This document shows, one piece after another, positions 51,191 to 59,245 of a stretch of 64,000 nt of DNA; position 1 is the stretch's first letter; each line of letters starts with the position of its first letter. A program made the translations under genes and the position numbers. The DNA is from Paenibacillus sinensis (GTDB lineage: Bacteria > Bacillota > Bacilli > Paenibacillales > Paenibacillaceae). The notes below the pieces were generated by a model, which saw nothing but the letters and a program-made list of their open reading frames with translations, was not told where the DNA came from and did no database searches. The stretch spans positions 105,066 through 169,065 of the forward strand of contig NZ_JAHCMB010000153.1 of assembly GCF_019904155.1 (NCBI RefSeq). The letters are read 5' to 3'.

Positions 51191-52653
51191 TGTAAATCCA
51201 CTCCTTTCTGGGCCGGGAGAGTGATAGAGATGGTTGTGCCCTCTCCTTCCTTACTCTCTGCACAGATGGCTCCTCCATGACCCGTGATAATCTGCTTGGC
51301 AATGGCAAGACCGAGGCCGCTGCCTCCGGTATTCGTATTTCTCGACTCCTCCGCCCGGTAAAATCGCTCGAACACATGCTCCACCGCCTCCGCCGGAATT
51401 CCGGAGCCGTTATCTTCAATGGAGAGAACAAAGCCGGTCTGATCCAGGCGGGTGCGGACCGTTATTTGCTTGGCCGGCTTGTTCATATATTTCAGGCTGT
51501 TCTGAATAATGTTGCCCAGAACGCGCTTGAACGAATCCCGGTCAATCGAGACCCGGATCTCTTCTCCGCCGCCCAGCTCAATGTCCAGATCAACCCCGCG
51601 TTTGTCCAGGTCCACCTTCAGCTCCTCCGACCAATCCTTTAAATAAGGCAGGATGGGAACGGATTCGAACGAGAACGGCAGCTTCTGCATATCGAGCTTG
51701 GAGTACAAGAACAATTCATCGATCAGATGATCCATCTCCCCCGCTTTGGCGGCAATGGTGCGCATATATTTGTCATGCTTCTCCGGGGAATCCGCCACTC
51801 CTTCCAGAATACCGTCCACATATCCCTTGATGGCCGTTAGGGGAGTCTTCAAATCATGGGAGATGTTCGTAATCAGTTCTTTGCGGTTCGATTCATACTG
51901 CTGCTGGATGACGAGGGACTCCTGAAGCCGGGATCGCATCTCCTCAAAGACTCTTCCCAGCTGTCCCAATTCGTCGTTGCCGCCGATCCTCACCTGAAAA
52001 TTGAGATCTCCGTCGGCAACACGCTTGGCCGCATTTCTAAGCTCCAGCAGCGGGCGGATAAATCTCCTGGACATATAAGTGGTCAGCAGGATATGCGTTA
52101 ACAGGAACACAATAATCGTCAAGAGAAACAGAATCGGGAAGAAGGTTCGGACAAAATGGACCAGCGGATCGATCTTGGTGAGCAGAAACAGGCTGACCGG
52201 CTTGGCGTCCTTGGACAGCATGTCGAACTGCGATATCTGATACCATTCGTTCCTATATTTGATACCGAACGGCTCAAGACGGGAACCGGCTTCCGTGAAG
52301 GTGGGCAGTTCCCCGATTAATCCGGCCTTGGATTTCAAATCATCCGACATATAAATATCCTGATTGCCGGAACGGATATATACCTCTGTGTTCTTGCTCC
52401 GCATATCCGCCGAGAATTCTGCAAGAAATGCAGGATCGGTCAGCAGCCCGGCATTTTGCTGAAAAGTGTGCTTGATCAGATTATGCGTATCTCTTTCTTC
52501 CATTCCCTCGAACTTGCTCTCATAAGCATTCTTGAGACTTTGCACATCCCCATGGTAGACAACCGTAAGCAGCAGGCTTGTGATGCCAAGCAGAAGCAGA
52601 GGAACGAGCAGCATCGCCGCGTAAGACAGTAAAAATTTAATTCGAATGGACAT
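51187..52653 (-). CDS. Membrane sensor histidine kinase
   Basis: The 488-residue kinase has a membrane segment at about 8-32, an extracellular sensor region to about 168, a second segment to about 190, HAMP, the HisKA box NISHDLKTPLTAIKGY with phospho-His near 265, and the ATPase boxes NIIQNSLKYMN, IEDNGSGI and GGSGLGLAI. It is transcribed before its regulator, the less common order. Surrounding genes for glycolipid, lipid-carrier and ABC export functions suggest it monitors envelope condition. Confidence 0.93.
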   Translation of the reverse strand: MSIRIKFLLSYAAMLLVPLLLLGITSLLLTVVYHGDVQSLKNAYESKFEGMEERDTHNLIKHTFQQNAGLLTDPAFLAEFSADMRSKNTEVYIRSGNQDIYMSDDLKSKAGLIGELPTFTEAGSRLEPFGIKYRNEWYQISQFDMLSKDAKPVSLFLLTKIDPLVHFVRTFFPILFLLTIIVFLLTHILLTTYMSRRFIRPLLELRNAAKRVADGDLNFQVRIGGNDELGQLGRVFEEMRSRLQESLVIQQQYESNRKELITNISHDLKTPLTAIKGYVDGILEGVADSPEKHDKYMRTIAAKAGEMDHLIDELFLYSKLDMQKLPFSFESVPILPYLKDWSEELKVDLDKRGVDLDIELGGGEEIRVSIDRDSFKRVLGNIIQNSLKYMNKPAKQITVRTRLDQTGFVLSIEDNGSGIPAEAVEHVFERFYRAEESRNTNTGGSGLGLAIAKQIITGHGGAICAESKEGEGTTISITLPAQKGVDLQ

Positions 52654-52763
52654 GGATCGGGTTGGTCTCCTTGTCTACAGATTGAATTTCACCCTGGATT
52701 CATCATACGACATTTCATCTTGTCCTCCAATGCACACAAGGATAAACGGGTCATGCAGCGGAT

Positions 52764-52807
52764 AAAAAACGGACAGGACCTCCCTGTTAGGAGTAGTATC
52801 CTGTCCG
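52764..52807 (-). terminator. Terminator of the secreted-protein gene
   Basis: CGGACAGGA (52770-52778) and TCCTGTCCG (52799-52807) form a perfect 9-bp stem with a 20-base loop. The minus strand then has TTTTTT. It lies 75 bp after the stop at 52882 and separates this gene from the kinase gene. Confidence 0.9.
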
Positions 52808-52881
52808 GTGCAAATCGGATTCCTTCAACGGCTGTGCCTTCTCGGCATTCTCTGCCAGAAACTAGGCGGCATTAAGATGGT

Positions 52882-53817
52882 CTAGTCGCGGTGTCTGCCT
52901 TCGTGCTCTCCCTTAACCTGAACGACATGCTTCCCTGTCAGGTCAATAGAGTCCGGAGATGTTCCGTTGATGCCTGTCAGCTGAACATTCAGGCTGCCGG
53001 TAAGTGTATGTGCGACTCCCTGGGCATCTTTGCCTGTAAATGCAATGTCTAATTGCTGCTGCGAAATCTCGTTGTCCGGACTGATCACCGCTTTGAGGCT
53101 GACGCTCTGAATCTGGATGCCATCAGTGAGGTTCACATCCTTCAGATTGATCAGATTTTGCCGCAGCAGTTTCTCCGGATCGGATGAATCCGAAGTCGAA
53201 TTCCCGTCGCCGCGATTCCATTCCGATTGATCCGACAAATGCTTGAACGCAAGCGGGGCCATCGCCTGGACGACAGCCGGAATTTGCGCGCCGCCGAGCT
53301 GCAGTGAAATCGTCTTGGTTCCGTCGGCTCCGGCCGTGGAGGTGATTTCATCCTTTAAATTCCCGATCAGCGCATCAATAACCGTCTCTTCCTGGCTGCT
53401 GAACCAGAGAGAGTCTCTGCTCTTCTCGTCCTTCTCCTTGCCACCCGGCTCTTCCTGGTCCTTCTTCACATAGTAAATATTCGAAGTACCAGTCTTCCAG
53501 ACCTCTTCTCCGGCCTGTTTGTACAGGTCCAGGTTAACGGCTCCAGCTGTGCCGGTGACATAAATGGAGCCGCTTACGGTTTCCCGTTTCACGTCTGCCT
53601 TCAACCGGCTCTGCGTCTGGACGAGCAGCGTATTGTCGTCCTTAAGCTCGGCATTGGCGCTGACCGTGACGCTGTTCAGATTCTGCACCGTAGCTTTAAG
53701 CGCAGATTTGTAATCATCATAGCCCGATGTCCCCGCAAACGCCGTAAGACCGGTAACCAGCATGATCGTGCCGCTGATTCCAACCGCGCTTCCGGTTAAC
53801 AACCACTTCTTCTTCAT
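52882..53817 (-). CDS. Exported protein of unknown function, membrane-anchored N-terminus
   Basis: The 311-residue protein begins MKKKWLLTGSAVGISGTIML, a signal peptide or anchor ending near AFAG. The rest is mainly beta and polar (YKSALKATVQNLNSVTVSANAEL, then SVSLKAVISPDNEIS) with a charged loop (KKDQEEPGGKEKDEKSRD). No known domain is recognised; the outline recalls lipoprotein-like sensors of wall stress. ATG 53817 has GGGAG 9 bp upstream and is preferred over GTG 53838. A CTTAA direct repeat lies 79 bp upstream. Confidence 0.7.
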   Translation of the reverse strand: MKKKWLLTGSAVGISGTIMLVTGLTAFAGTSGYDDYKSALKATVQNLNSVTVSANAELKDDNTLLVQTQSRLKADVKRETVSGSIYVTGTAGAVNLDLYKQAGEEVWKTGTSNIYYVKKDQEEPGGKEKDEKSRDSLWFSSQEETVIDALIGNLKDEITSTAGADGTKTISLQLGGAQIPAVVQAMAPLAFKHLSDQSEWNRGDGNSTSDSSDPEKLLRQNLINLKDVNLTDGIQIQSVSLKAVISPDNEISQQQLDIAFTGKDAQGVAHTLTGSLNVQLTGINGTSPDSIDLTGKHVVQVKGEHEGRHRD

Positions 53818-53895
53818 CCTTCCATTCTCCCTTTCCACTTAATTGTCCTGCAACCCAAGCCTAATGGATAATCCTAAACTCGCTGTGAAGAGATT

Positions 53896-53911
53896 CTTAA
53901 ATCATTCTTAA
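53896..53911. promoter_or_regulatory. 11-bp-phased CTTAA direct repeat before the exported-protein gene
   Basis: CTTAA at 53896-53900 and 53907-53911 lie in ATTCTTAAATCATTCTTAAT. The flanking sequence back to CAAGCCTAA (near 53860) aligns with the COG4705 upstream region, so the two promoters look like duplicates. Confidence 0.6.
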
Positions 53912-53918
53912 TTACGTC

Positions 53919-54668
53919 CTATACCTCTCTGCGGTCGAACAGAAGAAATCCTACAGCCAGAAACAGAACCATGCCGGAGAGCAGGAATACGAAGCCGGTT
54001 GCGAGCCGGGCGGCCGATGCGCTATGACTGAGCCACAACACATACCAATCCGTATACGAGGCGATGGAGAAATAAGAGAAGCCTTTGACAAAGTAAGGAG
54101 CCGCCTTGACTCCGGCGTAGATCAGTATGGAGAATACCAGAAAGCCCGCTGCACTGCGGAAAAATTGAGCGACACATACAAACAAAGCCGCAAGCGCCCC
54201 CATGGACAGAAATGCTGCGAAATAAGCTTTTATTAAATTGAAGAAAGGCAAGCCGCCCGTATCCGCCATCCCGAGTCCCAGATTGCACAGGGCGCTCACC
54301 GTCCCCAGAAGAAGCAGCAAAACCCCGATTGATATGCCTAGCGCCAGGAATTTAGCCATATATGCGCCAAACCTTGTGATTGGCCGAAGCAGTGCCAACT
54401 TCAGGGTGCGCGACGAGATTTCCTGCGGAAACAAATCGGCAATCTCCAGCAGCATGAATAAGGGAATCAAGAACAGCGTATAAATCTCCAGCATTTGCAC
54501 CGGATAGGAGGAACTGATGGCGGCCAGTCCAAGAACAGGGTGAAGCGCCCGGAACAATGCCGCCAGCAGCAGCGGAATCAGTAAGGTGACAGCGAAGAAC
54601 ACCATGGTCTTCTTTCGGTAAAACATGAGCTGAAGTTCGTTTCTAAGTCCCGCTGACAGGCCGTCCAT
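53919..54668 (-). CDS. ABC-2-type transporter permease
   Basis: The 249-residue protein has six membrane segments and a cytoplasmic start (GLRNELQLMFYRKKTMVFF). PQEISSRTLKLALLRPITR is the typical first-loop motif of ABC-2 permeases of the antibiotic or stress exporter class. Its start overlaps the ATPase gene by 26 bp. AAGGAG lies about 10 bp before ATG 54668. With the ATPase it makes an exporter of unknown substrate; lying near a two-component system, peptide or antibiotic resistance is plausible. Confidence 0.85.
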   Translation of the reverse strand: MDGLSAGLRNELQLMFYRKKTMVFFAVTLLIPLLLAALFRALHPVLGLAAISSSYPVQMLEIYTLFLIPLFMLLEIADLFPQEISSRTLKLALLRPITRFGAYMAKFLALGISIGVLLLLLGTVSALCNLGLGMADTGGLPFFNLIKAYFAAFLSMGALAALFVCVAQFFRSAAGFLVFSILIYAGVKAAPYFVKGFSYFSIASYTDWYVLWLSHSASAARLATGFVFLLSGMVLFLAVGFLLFDRREV

Positions 54669-55398
54669 ATTCCATCAGCTCCTTTCCTCTCTGCAATTCA
54701 CTTATGTAAAACTGCTCCAGCGAGCTGTTGTCACTCAGCAAATCGGCCACCCTGCCTTCCCGGATCAGCACGCCCCGATTAATAATTCCCACCCGGTTGC
54801 AGAGCTGCTCCAGCTCGTGAATCATATGGCTGGATATCAGAAAGGTAATACCCTGATCTTCCGATAAACGTTTGACCAAAGCGCGGAATTGTACAACCCC
54901 TTCGATATCGAGCCCATTCGTGGGCTCATCCCAAATGACGAACTCCGGGCTGTGCAGGATCGAAGAGGCCATGGCAAGCCGCTGCTTCATACCGGTGGAG
55001 AAATGCCCGATTTTCTCTTTGGCATATGAGTCCAGACCGACCATTTCAAGCACTTCCGCAATTCGTTCCCGGCCCACCTCCGGATAAAAATTCGCATTCA
55101 GCTTCAGGTATTGGCCTGCCGTAACATATTCGTGGAAGTCGGCCGACTCGATCATGCAGCCGACCTTTCTCATGACCGGGGCGAAGGATGAATCCTGTTC
55201 CTGCCCGAACCATGTTATGCTCCCAAAGCTCGGGGAAATCAGCCCGGTCAGCATTTTCAGAAGCGTGGTTTTCCCCGCGCCGTTCGGTCCGAGCAATCCG
55301 TAGATATCCCCTTGCTCCAGCGTCAAATCCACTCCATTTATGCCTCTGCCGTTCCGGAATTCCTTGCTGACTCCCGTTAACTTCACTATCGGGTTCAT
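54643..55398 (-). CDS. ABC transporter ATPase, CcmA/BcrA type
   Basis: The 251-residue ATPase has Walker A GPNGAGKTT, signature FSTGMKQRLAMA, Walker B FVIWDEPTNGLD and switch His in ISSHMIHELE. The IYGLLGPNGAG and MIESADFHEYVTAGQYL segments are typical of the bacitracin/lantibiotic-immunity class. ATG 55398 follows AAGGAGG. It is 24 bp downstream of the DedA gene and may be read with it. Confidence 0.9.
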   Translation of the reverse strand: MNPIVKLTGVSKEFRNGRGINGVDLTLEQGDIYGLLGPNGAGKTTLLKMLTGLISPSFGSITWFGQEQDSSFAPVMRKVGCMIESADFHEYVTAGQYLKLNANFYPEVGRERIAEVLEMVGLDSYAKEKIGHFSTGMKQRLAMASSILHSPEFVIWDEPTNGLDIEGVVQFRALVKRLSEDQGITFLISSHMIHELEQLCNRVGIINRGVLIREGRVADLLSDNSSLEQFYISELQRGKELMEYGRPVSGT

Positions 55399-55422
55399 AG
55401 CTGTCCTCCTTTCTCGCTCGGG

Positions 55423-56052
55423 TCAGGCTCTTGTCCGGGAATTGGCCCGATCCTTGTTGCGGCGCAACAGCCACCATGCCAGCATAATGACGACCAGTCC
55501 GCAAATTGCATAGCTGATCGGACGCATATATTGCTCCACAACACCCCAGTTATCGCCCAAACGGTATCCCAAATAGACAAGGGCCGCATTCCACGGAATA
55601 CAGCCGAGCAGGGTAAAGATGATAAATCTTCCCGGCTTCATCCCGGCAATCCCCGCCGGCAGCGAAATAAAGGTCCGGATGAAAGGCAGCATCCGGGTAA
55701 ACAGCACCGTCCCTTCCCCAAACCGGGCAAACCAGCGCTCGGCCTGTTCCAGATGATGCGTGTTAAGGAGAACATATCTCCCGTATTTATCGAGCAACCG
55801 CCGTCCTCCTGCCCTCCCAACGTAAAAAGCGATTAACGAGCCGAGCAGATTCCCGATACTGCCCGCGATCAGTACTTCAACCCAGGACAGAGAGCCCTGA
55901 GCGGCCAACCACCCGCCGCTGAGCATGATCACTTCGCTGGGTATCGGGATACATGCGCTCTCCAGTATCATGCCGATCCAGATCCCCCATATTCCCATGG
56001 TATTGACCAGATTCAGCGCCGCTTCGGATATCCAAGACAACAGTTGATGCAT
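55423..56052 (-). CDS. DedA-family membrane protein
   Basis: The 209-residue protein has the DedA pattern: ESACIPIPSEVIMLSGGWLAAQG, GSLIAFYVGRAGGR, FARFGEGTVLFTRMLPFIRTFISLPAG. Members include flippases that return undecaprenyl phosphate across the membrane. That function complements UppP encoded at 46237. GAGGAGGGAAATTC precedes ATG 56052. A CTTAA direct repeat lies 75 bp upstream, so it may be induced by the nearby two-component system. Confidence 0.9.
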   Translation of the reverse strand: MHQLLSWISEAALNLVNTMGIWGIWIGMILESACIPIPSEVIMLSGGWLAAQGSLSWVEVLIAGSIGNLLGSLIAFYVGRAGGRRLLDKYGRYVLLNTHHLEQAERWFARFGEGTVLFTRMLPFIRTFISLPAGIAGMKPGRFIIFTLLGCIPWNAALVYLGYRLGDNWGVVEQYMRPISYAICGLVVIMLAWWLLRRNKDRANSRTRA

Positions 56053-56126
56053 GAATTTCCCTCCTCTTAGGCTATCCCCTTATAGTTAAATGTAACGCCC
56101 GGATATAAACAGGATATGAAACGAAT

Positions 56127-56142
56127 CTTAACGATTCCTTAA
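56127..56142. promoter_or_regulatory. 11-bp-phased CTTAA direct repeat before the DedA gene
   Basis: CTTAA at 56127-56131 and 56138-56142 (ATCTTAACGATTCCTTAAA) keep the 11-bp phase and the 75-bp distance to the start codon seen at the other two sites, although the flanks are less similar. Confidence 0.55.
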
Positions 56143-56171
56143 ATTTGCATGGGATCATCTGCCCGGAACGA

Positions 56172-56212
56172 GAAAAAGAGCCTTCAGGGCGGTATTAACC
56201 TCCTGCAGGCTC
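56172..56212 (-). terminator. Terminator of the P-loop kinase gene
   Basis: GAGCCTTCAGG (56178-56188) pairs with CCTGCAGGCTC (56202-56212) with one mismatch. The minus-strand tail is TTTTTC. It is 33 bp after the stop at 56245. Confidence 0.85.
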
Positions 56213-56244
56213 CTATTGTTGTTCTATATCGGTGGATAATCCCG

Positions 56245-56802
56245 TTAGAATTCATATTCGTCATCCAGAACGAGAGTCCTCTTATCGTTCCAAATCGGCA
56301 TCACATATTCCTTAATGAGCACCGCAACCTCAGGGACCGAATGGGCACCGGTATCAATGGTGTACAGCGGCGGATCAAAGTGAGTATCACTACACTGAAG
56401 CAGCAATTCGGCAAACTCGTGATGCTCCTGGAATCGTTCAGCGGTCCATGTAAAGTTATCGAACCGGTTCATCAGTCTTTTCTCCCGAACCAATCTATCA
56501 CAATGCAGGTTGATATAGCACATCTGGCTGAATTTCGCGTAATCCTCGCAGAAAGCGGCGTCCCATGGTGTAAAATTGCCGCAAATGATCGTCCCTCTGC
56601 CAGAACGCGCAATAGAATAGGCAAACCGAAGCGTAATGTTCATCCGGGTTCTTTCATCCAGTGTAGGCGTCATCCAGTGAAGCATATCCGTGCTGAAAAT
56701 ATCGAATTCCGGCATCATCTTTCGGAGCATTTTCGAAACCGCTGTCTTCCCGGAGCCGCTGGCGCCAATGACGAAAAAAATGGGTAGTTTATAATCCATC
56801 AT
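56245..56802 (-). CDS. P-loop nucleotide/nucleoside kinase-like protein
   Basis: The 185-residue protein has Walker A GASGSGKTAVSK near residue 13, an IFSTDMLHWM segment like the acceptor side of small-molecule kinases, GNFTPWDAAF, and a lid-like region RLVREKRLMNRFD. It resembles AAA_18/AAA_33 kinases that modify small molecules or antibiotics. The substrate is unknown. ATG 56802 (AAGGGGGA upstream) is preferred over the frame that begins at 56889. It is a single-gene unit with its own terminator. Confidence 0.75.
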   Translation of the reverse strand: MMDYKLPIFFVIGASGSGKTAVSKMLRKMMPEFDIFSTDMLHWMTPTLDERTRMNITLRFAYSIARSGRGTIICGNFTPWDAAFCEDYAKFSQMCYINLHCDRLVREKRLMNRFDNFTWTAERFQEHHEFAELLLQCSDTHFDPPLYTIDTGAHSVPEVAVLIKEYVMPIWNDKRTLVLDDEYEF

Positions 56803-56989
56803 AGAGTCCCCCTTAACGTCTCTCCCTGCAAAGCTGAGTTCGAGATGAGATCGCACCTGCTGCGCATGGAATGAATTATGCTGAGTCATGAACGGCTCCG
56901 GGTTGAGGATTTTCTACTACCATTTATATTCGTTCCGCAGGTAAAATGTTGACAGGTTAAATGCCGGGTTCGCCATCATACCATTTCTC

Positions 56990-58354
56990 TTATTCTGAAT
57001 CAGCTTTGTGAGCCAGGAGCACCGTTTTTCTAAACCGGTAAAGGAGAAACATCGCCCGGATCGCCAAGTCGATCGCTATGGACAACCAGATTCCGGCTAT
57101 CCCGAGCCCCATTTGAATCCCCAGCACATAAACGCCGATAACCCGGATCAGCCACATGCCGATGGCCGTGCTGTACATCGGGCTTTTCGTGTCACCCGCA
57201 CCCTGCAGCGCCCCGGCCAACACCAGACCAACAGCCAGGAACGGTTGAGCAAAGGCATCGATCCGCAGCGCCGTAGTGACCATATGGATGACGCTCGAGT
57301 CTTGGGTGAACCAAGCCGCAGCGATGGGGGCAAATACAAATAACAGAACACCGGCTGCTCCCATGAAACAAACCGCAACAGCAGAGGTATACAACCCGAA
57401 CAGATAAGCATCTCGCGGCCGATTAGCACCCAGATATTGTCCCACCAGCGTGGTTGCGGCAATCGCCAGCCCATACCCCGGCATATAAGAGAAGATTTCA
57501 ATGTTGCCTGCAATTGTATGCGACGCATATACCTCGGTTCCAATTCTGACGATGAGGCCCATATATAACACTTGCCCCAAGCGCATGATTAACCGCTCCG
57601 CTGCAGCCGGCCCGGCCAGTCTCAACAAAGGCTTTGATAAATACTGTCCATCTTTTTTGACAAGTGAAAAAGCAAGCGGCGATTTTCGAATATAGCGATA
57701 AAGCGCGATGCTCCCGATAACCCGGACCAGCACCGTCGCCCAAGCGGCGCCGGCAATCCCAAGTCCCGGAATGCCCGCTGCTCCGAATATCAGGACATAA
57801 TCAAGTACGATATGGATGAGGTTGACCCCTATTCCCACCTTCATCGGCGTCTTTGTATCACCAGCTGAACGTAAGATACTGCCAAAGACCGACATTAGCG
57901 AGATAAAAATCGACGGGACCGCGACAATCCGAAAATAGGTAAGCCCACTGCTGATAACTGCTGGATCGGCACCCATTAACCGGAGCAGCGGTTCCGCGAA
58001 CAAGAGGGTGATCACTCCAAAGATCATCCCGGCGATAGCGGACAGCTTGGCCGATTGCCGGGCGATTTGCCGGGCTTCGTCCATATTACCGGCTCCAACA
58101 CGCTTGGCAATCATAGAGGAGGTTCCCACGCCGATCGCCAAAAAGATCGCGAGGTATACACTTAACAAGGTATTGGAAATGCCAACGGCCGTGACCTCGT
58201 TAAGGCCGAGTTTGGATACAAATAAAGTATCCACAAATCCGACAACGGTTTGAAGCAAATTTTCAACCATTGCAGGAACAGCTAGAGCAAGTATAATTTT
58301 CACTTTTTCTTTTGGAGTCGTATCTCTGATTTCAAGCGCCTTAGTCAACTTCAT
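56990..58354 (-). CDS. MATE-family multidrug/toxin exporter
   Basis: The 454-residue protein has 12 membrane segments and the MATE repeats: ALAVPAMVENLLQTVVGFVDTLFVSKLG in the first half, LLRLAGPAAAERLIMRLGQVLYMGLIVRIG in the second, and the family motif LRSAGDTKTPM mirrored by LQGAGDTKSPM. It should export cationic compounds with Na+ or H+. The start ATG 58354 lies behind GGAAAGGA; the longer frame to 58399 begins inside the 47-bp palindrome. That palindrome provides the probable promoter. Confidence 0.92.
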   Translation of the reverse strand: MKLTKALEIRDTTPKEKVKIILALAVPAMVENLLQTVVGFVDTLFVSKLGLNEVTAVGISNTLLSVYLAIFLAIGVGTSSMIAKRVGAGNMDEARQIARQSAKLSAIAGMIFGVITLLFAEPLLRLMGADPAVISSGLTYFRIVAVPSIFISLMSVFGSILRSAGDTKTPMKVGIGVNLIHIVLDYVLIFGAAGIPGLGIAGAAWATVLVRVIGSIALYRYIRKSPLAFSLVKKDGQYLSKPLLRLAGPAAAERLIMRLGQVLYMGLIVRIGTEVYASHTIAGNIEIFSYMPGYGLAIAATTLVGQYLGANRPRDAYLFGLYTSAVAVCFMGAAGVLLFVFAPIAAAWFTQDSSVIHMVTTALRIDAFAQPFLAVGLVLAGALQGAGDTKSPMYSTAIGMWLIRVIGVYVLGIQMGLGIAGIWLSIAIDLAIRAMFLLYRFRKTVLLAHKADSE

Positions 58355-58385
58355 CGGTCCTTTCCGCACCATCATTGCATAGTAG

Positions 58386-58432
58386 AAACACCTTGACATT
58401 AACCCCCCCGGGGGGTTAATGTCAAGGTGTTT
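58386..58432. promoter_or_regulatory. 47-bp palindrome carrying symmetric promoter elements upstream of the MATE gene
   Basis: Two 23-bp arms (AAACACCTTGACATTAAC plus a run of C) flank a single C and are perfectly complementary. Each arm holds TTGACA and the opposite arm supplies GTTAAT 16 bp later, so both strands read as TTGACA-N16-GTTAAT. The minus-strand copy is 40 bp before the MATE start. It could be a MerR-type operator/promoter, or a strong terminator hairpin for the cupin gene at 58492 (only TTT follows). Confidence 0.6.
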
Positions 58433-58491
58433 TGGTCCAGCACGATTGGCGGGTTTAGCTGGTGTCCTGCTTCCGATGAAACTGTAGATGA

Positions 58492-59061
58492 TTACTTGGA
58501 GGACGCCATCGCATCCGCCTTTGTTACATGTACCGTACCATGCGGATGATGCGGAGGTGCATAAATGACATACACTTTGAGCGGTTTGTTCCCTTTATTC
58601 GTAACGTTATGCCATTTGCCGGCCGGAACCATGACCGCATATCCCTCATAGGCCATTGTCTCAAAATCCAATTGATCTTTGCGGTCCCCCATTTGAACGA
58701 GTCCCTGGCCTTCTTCGATCCGGATAAATTGATCCGTATCCGGATGTACCTCCAGGCCGATATCATCTCCCACATTGATGCACATTACGGTCACCTGGAA
58801 GTGCTCCCCTGTCCACACAGTAGTACGGTAGTTGGTGTTTTGTTCGGAGACCTTTTCAATATTAACGACATAGGGATTCGGTCCATAGTCTTTGACAGCT
58901 TCTGCAAATCGTGCAGATGCATACCCGGCCACAGAAGCATGGAGAGGCATTGGCGGAATTGCAGAATAATATCCTGCACCCGGATAATAACACGGGATTA
59001 CATTCGGGTAATAGGAATACGGGTATACCGGATAAGAGTAACGTCTGGAATCATACAGCAT
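58492..59061 (-). CDS. Cupin-domain protein with Tyr/Pro-rich N-terminus
   Basis: The 189-residue protein begins MLYDSRRYSYPVYPYSYYP, a Tyr/Pro-rich tract of about 50 residues recalling spore-coat proteins. A cupin follows: GDDIGLEVHPDTDQFIRIEEGQG with His and Glu metal ligands, MVPAGKWHNVTNKG with the last His, and a His-rich tail APPHHPHG. It may be a metal-binding oxidase-like or structural protein. ATG 59061 has GGAGGG 10 bp upstream; ATG 59082 is an alternative without a good site. Confidence 0.78.
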   Translation of the reverse strand: MLYDSRRYSYPVYPYSYYPNVIPCYYPGAGYYSAIPPMPLHASVAGYASARFAEAVKDYGPNPYVVNIEKVSEQNTNYRTTVWTGEHFQVTVMCINVGDDIGLEVHPDTDQFIRIEEGQGLVQMGDRKDQLDFETMAYEGYAVMVPAGKWHNVTNKGNKPLKVYVIYAPPHHPHGTVHVTKADAMASSK

Positions 59062-59174
59062 ATGTTTCATTCCCTCCATCATTTATACATCAGCATATGC
59101 CCATAGGTTTGAAAGGTAACTGTACGATGAAATCCGGACAGATTATCCGGTATGATTTCACAACTCTGGTTAAA

Positions 59175-59213
59175 ATAAACGCCGCAATCCCGTAGTTAAG
59201 GCGCGGCGTTTAT
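59175..59213 (-). terminator. Terminator of the importer/aroE-like operon
   Basis: ATAAACGCCGC (59175-59185) and GCGGCGTTTAT (59203-59213) form a perfect 11-bp stem. The minus-strand tail is TTTATTTTAA. It is 33 bp after the AroE-like stop. Confidence 0.85.
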
Positions 59214-59245
59214 GTCATGCAGTTCATCCGGGTATATCTGAAACG

